This document shows, in pieces, positions 1 through 5,291 of a DNA stretch of 5,855 nt (the first letter of the stretch is position 1; every line of letters starts with the position of its first letter). The stretch comes from JAPKZH01 sp964537875. Lineage in GTDB: Bacteria; Acidobacteriota; Aminicenantia; Aminicenantales; UBA4085. The DNA lies in assembly GCA_964537875.1 (NCBI GenBank), contig CAZIDN010000138.1:1-5855 (forward strand), read 5' to 3'. The position numbers and the translations under genes are program-made. The notes beneath the pieces were generated by a model. It saw only the letters and a list, made by a program, of their open reading frames with translations. It had not been told where the DNA came from and ran no database searches.

Positions 1-782
1 CGCCGGGCGATTTCTTCCGTGTTGTTGAAGATGCGGTTCTTGAACTTGACGTTGAAGATCCAGTCCCGGAGGGCCTTGAGCTCTTCCGGGTCATAGCCGC
101 CTTTTTGACGAAGCATGTCGGCGAAGATCTTCATCGATTCACGGGTCGATTCCAGGCCGAAAAAGCGCCGGGCGGCGTGGACATGGTTCAGGGCCGTCTC
201 CATCTGCATCGAATCCGTATCGACGGCAAGGTACCTTTTTCCGCGGAGGGCCGCCACCGCCAAAACGGCATAGGCCAAATCGACAATTTCTTCTTTGGTC
301 CGCCCGTCAAACTCCGGCTTCATGCCGGTCTCGGGCATATTTCCGATGACCATGGGGCATAGACGGCCGGTCTGGGCATAGGCGCCGACAAGCGCATCGA
401 TTCCGACGACGCCCGGCTTCGGCGCGTTATTCCCGCCGACGCAGGCGATAGGCAGGCCGGCCGGAAAATGGGCCGTCAGGGCCATGGCGGATTTGCCGGG
501 GAAAAACCAGGTGTCGGGAACGATGAACAGGGCATCGACCCCGGCTTCTTTCAATTCAAGCGCGGCGGAATCCGCAGTCTTTTCATTATCAACGAGATGC
601 GAGCAATAGACGAGGTTGGGATGGGCGCCGCCGGGCAGATGAAGCTTTTCGGCCAGGAGCCGGGCGGTCATCGTCCCGATATTATAGGCTCTTTGCCTGG
701 ATTCTTTATCGATCCGGGGATCGCAGGGGACAAAGACACCCAGGGTCGCCACGCCCGATTGTTTCTTTTTTACCAAAGGCAT
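1..782 (-). CDS. L-fucose isomerase superfamily protein, N-terminal part (runs off left edge)
   Basis: The reading frame is open from an ATG at 782-780 to the window edge and gives 260 complete codons (start MPLVKKKQSGVATLGVFVPC). Third codon positions are strongly G/C. The pattern matches the N-terminal half of the L-fucose/L-arabinose isomerase fold: an early GVFVPCDPRID stretch where FucI has its IRPVIDGR-type strand, then VDALFIVPDTWFFPG (about residues 81-95), then AVLAVAALRGKRYLAVDTDSMQ (about 173-194), which resembles the 'ASMKGKSYLSLGGVSM' region of E. coli FucI. There is no signal peptide, so a cytoplasmic aldose-ketose isomerase is likely. FucI-type enzymes use a divalent metal bound by Glu, Asp and His in the later domains. 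Those residues lie beyond the edge, so activity and substrate (fucose, arabinose or another sugar) cannot be judged. The start is supported by an AGAGAGGA-like ribosome binding site 4-5 nt upstream. The gene lies in the same direction as guaA but is separated by 323 bp of structured DNA. Confidence 0.8.
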   Translation of the reverse strand, partial: MPLVKKKQSGVATLGVFVPCDPRIDKESRQRAYNIGTMTARLLAEKLHLPGGAHPNLVYCSHLVDNEKTADSAALELKEAGVDALFIVPDTWFFPGKSAMALTAHFPAGLPIACVGGNNAPKPGVVGIDALVGAYAQTGRLCPMVIGNMPETGMKPEFDGRTKEEIVDLAYAVLAVAALRGKRYLAVDTDSMQMETALNHVHAARRFFGLESTRESMKIFADMLRQKGGYDPEELKALRDWIFNVKFKNRIFNNTEEIAR

Positions 783-797
783 GTTTCCTCTCTTTCA

Positions 798-828
798 CGG
801 GGATACAGACATTGGCTGTTTATCCCCG
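798..828 (-). promoter_or_regulatory. Inverted repeat ahead of the isomerase RBS (operator or leader hairpin)
   Basis: CGGGGATA (798-805) and TATCCCCG (821-828) form a perfect 8-bp inverted repeat. An inner CAG/CTG pairing (806-808 with 816-818) extends it. It lies between the candidate promoter and the ribosome binding site of the isomerase gene, about 15 nt before the start codon. It could be an operator for a sugar-responsive repressor or an RNA hairpin limiting translation. The sequence does not decide between these. Confidence 0.45.
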
Positions 829-848
829 CAAAGAAATCGTCGGCCTTC

Positions 849-875
849 ATTTTACTAAAAAAAAGCGAGAGACAA
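849..875 (-). promoter_or_regulatory. Candidate sigma-70 promoter for the isomerase gene
   Basis: Read on the minus strand, TTGTCT (875-870) is followed by a 15-bp T-rich spacer and TAAAAT (854-849). The boxes are reasonable but the spacer is shorter than the optimum. If used, it would give a leader of about 60 nt containing the 798-828 hairpin. This is weaker than the other promoters in the window. Confidence 0.35.
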
Positions 876-945
876 CACCCCCTCCCTGATTTTGGAAGAA
901 AGGAAATGGACTAATACAAACGTAATAAATAAAGAGACAATGTAT

Positions 946-1071
946 GGGCGGCGCTTAGGCCGTCCTCATGCCCCCGTAGCGGAGGGGGGCCCCGTCGGCT
1001 TTTCCGACGGGGGGAACCGACGGGACTGGTTCCCCGGGGCCCGGGGGCTACGGGCGGCCTAAGCGCCCCCC
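946..1071. repeat. GC-rich branched inverted-repeat element (three-way-junction fold)
   Basis: The outer arms GGCGCTTAGGCCG (950-962) and CGGCCTAAGCGCC (1055-1067) are perfectly complementary, with further imperfect pairing out to 946 and 1071. A second stem pairs CCCGTAGC (973-980) with GCTACGGG (1047-1054), leaving 963-972 bulged. Inside are two side-by-side hairpins: CCCCGTCGG/CCGACGGGG (990-998 with 1004-1012, CTTTT loop) and GGGGAACC/GGTTCCCC (1011-1018 with 1028-1035; two bases shared with the previous arm). The whole folds as a cloverleaf-like junction on either strand. There is no ORF in it and no U-tract on either side, so it is not a classic terminator, although it could end or stabilise the guaA transcript. 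A dispersed palindromic repeat or a structured RNA are the other possibilities. I do not recognise the family. Confidence 0.7.
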
Positions 1072-1105
1072 GAACGGGGATGCCATTTTAATTATTGTGT
1101 TGATA

Positions 1106-2038
1106 TTAGATATATTCGATCGTGGCCGGCGGTTTCGGCGTCAGCTCGTAGGCCACGCGCGTCACCTGGGGCATCTCTTTGACGATCCTCTTGGCGATCC
1201 TTTCCAGGACCGCCCAAGGGACTCTCGTCGCTTTTGCGGTCAGGGCGTTCTTGCTTTCCACCGAGCGGATGATGATGATGTCGCCGAATTTCCTCGTTCC
1301 CTTCTCAACTCCGGTCCCCTGGTCATTGAGAAGAACGGCAAAAGCCTGGAACGGCCTGAGCCGGGCGATCTCTTCCTCGACGATTTGGGTCGCCTTTCGG
1401 ACGACGGCGACCCTGGGCGGGGTCACTTCACCCACGACCCGCGTGGCCAGACCGGGTCCCGGGAACGGCATCCGGAGGTAAATCTCCTCGGGTAAACCGA
1501 GGGCCTTGGCCACGATCCTCACTTCATCCTTATACAAGTCTTTGAGCGGCTCGATGACCTTGAACCCGTATCCTTTCTCTGGATCGATGCCGATCTGCTC
1601 CAGGATATTGTGCTGGGTCTTGACGCCGCCTTTCGTTTCGAGGATATCGGCCTTGATCGTACCCTGGACGAGGAACCCGGCCCGGCTCTTGAAAACTTCG
1701 CGCCCAAAAACCGAATAGAACTTGTGGCGAAAAGCCTTCCGTTTCTCTTCGGGATCGGTCTTGCCCTTCAGGGCGGAAAAAAATTCCCGCTGGGCGTTGA
1801 CGACATCGACTTTGATTCCCAGTTCTCGGAAGATCTGGCGCACTTGCTCCGCTTCCCGCTCCCGCATAAGCCCGTCGTCGATGAAAATGGACTTGAGGTT
1901 GGAGCCGATGGCCCGGGCGGCCAGGACCGTGCAGGCGGAGCTGTCCACGCCGCCCGAAAGAGCGGAAATGGTTTTCTGGCCGCCGGCGGTCTTTTGAATG
2001 TCCTCGATTTTTCGCTCGATAAATGCTTTAACGTTCAC
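1106..2038 (-). CDS. guaA: GMP synthase, ATP-pyrophosphatase (synthetase) subunit, split form
   Basis: This 310-residue protein adenylates XMP with ATP and aminates it to GMP, the last step of guanine nucleotide synthesis. Visible motifs are the PP-loop SGGVDSS (residues 28-34), IDDGLMRERE (53-62), QGTIKADILE (125-134), the lid region EPLKDLYKDEVR (163-174), FPGPGLATR (192-200), the dimerisation domain with LLNDQGTGVEKG and RSVESKNALTA (about 236-269), and the C-terminal KPPATIE signature (302-308). The N-terminal class I glutamine amidotransferase domain of ordinary bacterial GuaA (about 525 residues) is absent. The protein therefore matches the archaeal-type subunit B and should need a separate glutaminase subunit or free ammonia. 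No glutaminase gene is in the window. The usual RHPFPGPG motif reads RMPFPGPG here, a mild deviation. Translation starts at GTG (2038-2036) behind an AGGGGAG-type ribosome binding site. No in-frame extension is needed, since the family N-terminus is complete. Confidence 0.95.
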   Translation of the reverse strand: MNVKAFIERKIEDIQKTAGGQKTISALSGGVDSSACTVLAARAIGSNLKSIFIDDGLMREREAEQVRQIFRELGIKVDVVNAQREFFSALKGKTDPEEKRKAFRHKFYSVFGREVFKSRAGFLVQGTIKADILETKGGVKTQHNILEQIGIDPEKGYGFKVIEPLKDLYKDEVRIVAKALGLPEEIYLRMPFPGPGLATRVVGEVTPPRVAVVRKATQIVEEEIARLRPFQAFAVLLNDQGTGVEKGTRKFGDIIIIRSVESKNALTAKATRVPWAVLERIAKRIVKEMPQVTRVAYELTPKPPATIEYI

Positions 2039-2341
2039 TCCCTCTCCCCTTTCATGAGAATTTTCGGATCACCCTGCGTCTATCATCGGTAAAGGTGAAA
2101 GACCATCCCAAAAATGCCCTCCCCAACCACCTTCAAAGGCGATTGACCGGGCAGAATTCACGCGTCATCATGGAGCCGATTGAAGGACGTAGGAATGACA
2201 TAAAATAAAGGGAGGGCCTCATCCAAGGCGTATATTGGTTGATAGAGGGAGATAGAGGCGCGAGTTTCTTCTCCCGGCCCTCCTCTAAAAGCGTCGGAAA
2301 TATCCAATCATCCTCGACTTACACAATATCTAGGGTTTCTG
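2039..2341 (-). promoter_or_regulatory. Long structured 5' leader of guaA with attenuator-like stem
   Basis: The promoter at 2348-2376 implies a leader of about 300 nt. On the minus strand GGAGGGCC (2283-2276) can pair with GGCCCTCC (2218-2211), which is followed directly by the T-rich CTTTATTTTATG. Nested inside is GGGAGA/TCTCCC (2275-2270 with 2252-2247). Further downstream CCTTCAA (2186-2180) can pair with TTGAAGG (2136-2130). The first stem plus its T-rich tail resembles a weak intrinsic terminator placed before the gene. I do not recognise a known purine, PRPP or other riboswitch consensus, and I see no convincing leader peptide. Attenuation is an inference. Confidence 0.4.
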
Positions 2342-2347
2342 TCAAGG

Positions 2348-2376
2348 AAAATACGATATATAGGCCTATTTGTCAA
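2348..2376 (-). promoter_or_regulatory. Strong sigma-70 promoter for guaA, with UP-like tract
   Basis: On the minus strand a perfect TTGACA (2376-2371) is followed by a 17-bp spacer and TATTTT (2353-2348). Immediately upstream lies an A/T tract (about 2378-2398, itself a GATTTTTT/AAAAAAATC palindrome) that resembles an UP element. A second perfect TTGACA at 2345-2340 on the same strand lacks a good -10 box. The predicted start of transcription is near 2341. Confidence 0.7.
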
Positions 2377-2399
2377 GGATTTTTTCAAAAAAATCGTTT

Positions 2400-2474
2400 A
2401 AACCCTCGATATTTTCTTGGGAAATGCGGGCCGATTCTTTTGGCCGTTTTCCCCTGGCCAAGAAAACCCTCGAT
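2400..2474. repeat. Small palindromic element flanked by 11-bp direct repeats
   Basis: AAACCCTCGAT occurs at 2400-2410 and again at 2464-2474. Between them TTTTCTTGG (2412-2420) and CCAAGAAAA (2458-2466) are perfect 9-bp inverted repeats. Inner pairing GGAAA/TTTTCC (2420-2424 with 2447-2452) and GGCC/GGCC (2429-2432 with 2442-2445) completes a hairpin. It sits between the divergent guaA and plus-strand promoters and has no flanking T-run on either strand, so it is not a typical terminator. The right direct repeat overlaps the inverted repeat by three bases, which argues against a clean target-site duplication. Confidence 0.5.
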
Positions 2475-2578
2475 GAGCGATCTAATCCTTGAACCTGTGA
2501 ACCGCCTCTGACAAGGCAGAAACAGCCTTCCCCGTTTTTGAAGCATCGGCAGGAGCGCTAAACTTCGCAGTGGCTTTT

Positions 2579-2607
2579 TTGACATCCGGTTTCATCTGTG
2601 CTATGTT
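2579..2607 (+). promoter_or_regulatory. Sigma-70 promoter for the DUF5683-like gene
   Basis: TTGACA (2579-2584), a 17-bp spacer and TATGTT (2602-2607) form a near-consensus promoter. Transcription would begin near 2614, leaving a short leader that carries AAGAAAGG about 9 nt before the ATG at 2630. This fixes the downstream start and rules out in-frame ATGs at 2570 and 2603. Confidence 0.7.
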
Positions 2608-2629
2608 TTTCCAAGAAAGGTCCGATTGC

Positions 2630-3089
2630 ATGCGGCCGGCCCATCATCCTCGAAAAAGCAAGCCTTGCCTGGTCTTTTGTCTCCTCCTGTTTTTTTCCCT
2701 GCCCCCCTTGCCTGCCGCCGGCTTTGGTGAAGAAAAGCCCGCGTCCGACCGCCGCCTGAGTTCGCTCGAAAAATCCCTGATCATTCCCGGCTGGGGCCAG
2801 CTGGCTGAAAAAAGATATGTCGAGGGCATCGTTTTCCTTTCGGCTGAAATTTTTTGCCTGGTCAAGATCTTGGCCAATAATCATCTGGGGAACGAACATT
2901 ACGGCCTTTACAAACAAGCAGCGACCATAGAAGATGCCGTCGGCTACCGGCAGCTCACCGAGAGATATGACACCCGGAGGAACCAATTCATGCTAGCGGC
3001 AGCCGCGGTCTGGGCCGTGAGTCTCGTCGATATCTATCTCATCGTCAACCATCAGGGAAAAAAGGAACGAGCTCTCGAGCTCAAGGTTG
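2630..3089 (+). CDS. DUF5683-like secreted or membrane protein, cut by assembly gap
   Basis: 153 codons are visible before the N run. The N-terminus is a Sec signal or anchor: basic MRPAHHPRKSK, hydrophobic CLVFCLLLFFSL (13-24), then PPLPAAG with likely cleavage near residue 30. The mature part starts with SSLEKSLIIPGWGQLAEKRYVEG (about 44-66). The S-x-x-xPGWGQ-x-x-x-x-Y-x-x-G pattern is the hallmark of DUF5683-type proteins, whose function is unknown. Two hydrophobic segments follow, about 64-81 and 120-139 (LAAAAVWAVSLVDIYLIV), typical of the family, with a charged helix containing YRQLTERYDTRRNQ between them. A periplasm-facing or inner-membrane location is expected. The start at 2630 is chosen because of the signal peptide, the ribosome binding site and the promoter just upstream. 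The gene is divergent from guaA and convergent with murJ. The C-terminus is unknown because of the gap. Confidence 0.65.
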
Positions 3090-3189
3090 NNNNNNNNNNN
3101 NNNNNNNNNNNNNNNNNNNNNNNNNNNNNNNNNNNNNNNNNNNNNNNNNNNNNNNNNNNNNNNNNNNNNNNNNNNNNNNNNNNNNNNNN
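3090..3189. other. Assembly gap of 100 Ns
   Basis: The run is exactly 100 Ns, the conventional placeholder for a scaffold join of unknown length. Reading frame and adjacency across it should not be trusted. Confidence 0.98.
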
Positions 3190-3356
3190 CGTCAGCGGCA
3201 AAGGCCTCTTTTCTCTTGAAACGGCAGGCCCTGACGGAATGGACGCTGGCCAAGATCCAGAAATCCTTGATTTACTACACCGCCACGGCCGTGCCCCTAT
3301 TTCTATATCAAGAAAAAAGATGCTTCCATGTGACAATCTTTCTGCACTCCTTTTAA
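3190..3356 (+). CDS. C-terminal tail of an unidentified protein after the gap
   Basis: The frame from 3192 (first full codon) to a TAA at 3354-3356 gives 54 residues, including RQALTEWTLAKIQKSLIYYT and a hydrophobic YTATAVPLFLY stretch. Third codon positions are mostly G/C over the first 35 codons, unlike the other five frames here, which suggests real coding. It could be the end of the DUF5683-like gene or of another gene lost in the gap. Counted across 100 Ns the frame differs from that of the upstream gene, but this means nothing if the gap length is arbitrary. I do not recognise the protein. Confidence 0.4.
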
Positions 3357-3413
3357 AGAAAAAGATTTTTATAGTTTGCCCGTGAAAGAAATTATGGGAA
3401 GCCGGCTGGCCAT

Positions 3414-4991
3414 TTAAAGCCGGGTGAATCTTTTGACGTACCCTTGGACCTCACGGACGCCCAGGAGCAGGCAGATTCCATAGAAAACGGCCAGGGCGGC
3501 CGACCCGCTCAGGATGACGTTCAACAGCTTGATCAGGAGCCTGACGATGACAGACGAGCCCAGGCTGCCCAGGCTTCCGGCTAAAATCTTGTAGAAAAGC
3601 CCTCCGGCCAAGCCTCCTAGGAGTCCCCCTACGATGAGCTTGAGAGCAAAGGCGGCGAGAGGACGGCTGTCGAATGTTCCGATTTTCCTGGGCAGCAGGA
3701 GATAGAGGATGAAGACATTGGCCACGGCCGAGATCGTAGCCGACAGCGGAAAGGCGCTGTAGCCGAGCGGATGCATCAAGGTCAGGTTGAGAACGATATT
3801 GATCCCGACCGAGGCGAAGCTGGCCATCATCGGCAGCTTGGGGTCCTTGGTGGCGTAAAAAACACCGGCGACGTTCCGCAGGACGGAGATGAACGGAACG
3901 CCCAAAATATATAAAATAAGAATCTTAGCCACCGGCACGGTGTCCGCCGCCGTGAATTTTCCGTGCTCAAAAATGAGACTGGTCAGCGGAGACGAAAGAA
4001 AAGCGATGACGGCCGAAGTGGGGATCGTCAGGAAGAGGACCATCTTCAAGGAATCCAAAAGCGTCGTCCGTATCTCGTCCAGTTTTCCTTCGCTGGCGAG
4101 CCTGGAAAAGGCCGGAAGGGCGACCGTGCCCACGGCGATGCCGAACAATCCCAACGGCAGGTGCATGATCCGGTAGGCATAGTTCAGCCAGGTCAGGCTC
4201 CGCTCTTCCAGCAGCGAGATGAGCTGGGTGTTGACAAAGACGTTGATCCGCGATCCCGACAGCCCGATGGCGACGGGGATGAACAGGGCGATGACTCTCC
4301 GGAACTCGGGATCCTTGAAATTCAAAACCCGCTTATACCGGAATCCTTTTTTCACCAGGCGCGGCGCCTGGACCAGGAGCTGCATCAGCCCGCCGACCGT
4401 GACGCCCACGGCCATGGCGAAGATGGGATCGCGACCTCTCTTTGTGTAATAGGCGAAAAGGGCGATGGGCGTCAGGATCGAAAAAAGATTAAAAAACGCG
4501 GGCGCCAGAGACGGGATAAAAAATTCGCCTTCCGTGTTCAGGATGCTCATCGCCCAGGCGGCCAGGGCGATGAACAGCAAAAACGGAAACATGACGGCCG
4601 TGAGCTTCCCCGTGAGGCTGATCTTCCCGGGGATATCGCCGAAGCCGAAGGCGATGAACTTGGCCAGGGTGGGAGAAAAAAAGATTCCGGCCACGGTGAC
4701 GATGCCTACGACCAGCAGCAGCGTGTTCAGGATATTCGAAGCGAGGAGGTTTTCCGCGTCTCTTCCCTTCTGCTTCTGCGTCGTCAGGACAGGGACGAAG
4801 GCGGAAGAAAGGGCATTTTCGGCAAACAGGTCGCGGAGCAGATTGGGAATGCGGAAGGCCGCGTTAAAAGCATCCGTGGAAAGGCTCGAGCCGTAAAGGT
4901 GGGCGAAAACCTGTTCGCGGACGAGCCCCATGACCCGGCTTATGGCCGTGCCAATTGTGAAAGCCCGGACTCCTTTTGCAATATCCGCCAT
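3414..4991 (-). CDS. murJ: Lipid II flippase MurJ (MVF/MviN family)
   Basis: This complete 525-residue polytopic membrane protein has the usual MurJ length and about 14 hydrophobic segments. It moves lipid II, the undecaprenyl-linked peptidoglycan precursor, from the cytoplasmic to the outer face of the inner membrane. The N-terminal signature is intact: ISRVMGLVREQ with Arg19 and Arg25, STDAF with Asp40, and IPNLLRDLFAENALSSAFVP with Arg53. YAYRIMHLPLGLFGIAVGTVALP (271-293) carries Arg274. These correspond to the cavity charges Arg18, Arg24, Asp39, Arg52 and Arg270 known to matter in E. coli MurJ. A GTFDSRPL loop and a final hydrophobic pair (about 451-475 and 485-511) give the extra C-terminal helices typical of the family. 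The ATG start gives the canonical MADIAKGVRAFTIGTAISRVMG beginning. The ribosome binding site is weak (AGAG). The gene appears monocistronic with its own promoter and ends 57 bp from the convergent ORF tail. Confidence 0.97.
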   Translation of the reverse strand: MADIAKGVRAFTIGTAISRVMGLVREQVFAHLYGSSLSTDAFNAAFRIPNLLRDLFAENALSSAFVPVLTTQKQKGRDAENLLASNILNTLLLVVGIVTVAGIFFSPTLAKFIAFGFGDIPGKISLTGKLTAVMFPFLLFIALAAWAMSILNTEGEFFIPSLAPAFFNLFSILTPIALFAYYTKRGRDPIFAMAVGVTVGGLMQLLVQAPRLVKKGFRYKRVLNFKDPEFRRVIALFIPVAIGLSGSRINVFVNTQLISLLEERSLTWLNYAYRIMHLPLGLFGIAVGTVALPAFSRLASEGKLDEIRTTLLDSLKMVLFLTIPTSAVIAFLSSPLTSLIFEHGKFTAADTVPVAKILILYILGVPFISVLRNVAGVFYATKDPKLPMMASFASVGINIVLNLTLMHPLGYSAFPLSATISAVANVFILYLLLPRKIGTFDSRPLAAFALKLIVGGLLGGLAGGLFYKILAGSLGSLGSSVIVRLLIKLLNVILSGSAALAVFYGICLLLGVREVQGYVKRFTRL

Positions 4992-5014
4992 GTTCTCTGC
5001 TCGTTCGATTCTGG

Positions 5015-5043
5015 CTTATAACATAGGCCTGGGTAGATGTCAA
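5015..5043 (-). promoter_or_regulatory. Strong sigma-70 promoter for murJ
   Basis: On the minus strand a perfect TTGACA (5043-5038) is followed by exactly 17 bp and TATAAG (5020-5015). The upstream DNA (5044-5110) is very AT-rich and may act as an UP element. The predicted start near 5008 leaves a leader of only about 17 nt before the ATG at 4991. Confidence 0.75.
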
Positions 5044-5140
5044 AAAGCGACAATTATTGATCGTATAAACATAATAAAAATATATATTTATGTTGACATT
5101 TTAGCAATATTGGATATGCCGGGAAACGTAAGTCCGCCAT

Positions 5141-5201
5141 AAAAAAATTCTTGCTCTGGGAGTCTCTCTTTCTACTGGTTTGGGTTTTGGTCTATTCCCA
5201 G
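5141..5201 (-). terminator. Possible weak terminator after the GH38 gene
   Basis: On the minus strand CTGGGA (5201-5196) can pair with TCCCAG (5161-5156), followed after about 8 nt by a run of seven Ts (5147-5141). The 34-nt loop and the gap before the T-run make it poor by intrinsic-terminator standards. The rest of the 5044-5291 spacer holds only AT-rich sequence and the murJ promoter. Confidence 0.2.
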
Positions 5202-5291
5202 CCGTCTTTCCTCAGGATGAGATGACCCAACCTAGGTGAAGACTCACGTGAAAACCCTATCCAAAGGTATTTCACCCGTCCGGAACAAGAA

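Noticed and set aside
105..914. Plus-strand open frames over the isomerase gene
   Set aside because: The minus strand encodes a recognisable isomerase-family protein with a ribosome binding site. The plus-strand frames are its shadows.
946..1071. Fluoride riboswitch or tRNA-like gene in the branched element
   Set aside because: The cloverleaf shape is only superficial: there is no T-loop GGTTCGA motif, no CCA-end arm geometry, and no match to the fluoride riboswitch core.
1610..2092. A 160-residue plus-strand open frame opposite guaA
   Set aside because: It lies antisense to well-conserved GuaA motifs, with no recognisable domain or ribosome binding site.
2039..2341. Purine riboswitch upstream of guaA
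   Set aside because: I looked for the conserved three-helix core and loop sequences of the purine riboswitch and did not find them.
2239..2585. Short open frames of 90 (plus) and 66 (minus) codons in the guaA upstream region
   Set aside because: They cross the promoters and hairpin, have no good ribosome binding site, and their composition is not coding-like.
2558..2986. A 142-residue minus-strand open frame over the DUF5683-like gene
   Set aside because: The plus strand has a signal peptide, a family motif, a promoter and a ribosome binding site. The minus frame has none.
3402..3423. CCGGCT/AGCCGG hairpin at the end of murJ as a terminator
   Set aside because: It overlaps the murJ stop codon and has no following T-run on the relevant strand.
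3963..5021. A 352-residue plus-strand open frame opposite murJ
   Set aside because: It is antisense to a clear full-length MurJ, is very rich in Arg, Gly, Asp and Gln with no family resemblance, and arises from the high-GC codon pattern of murJ.
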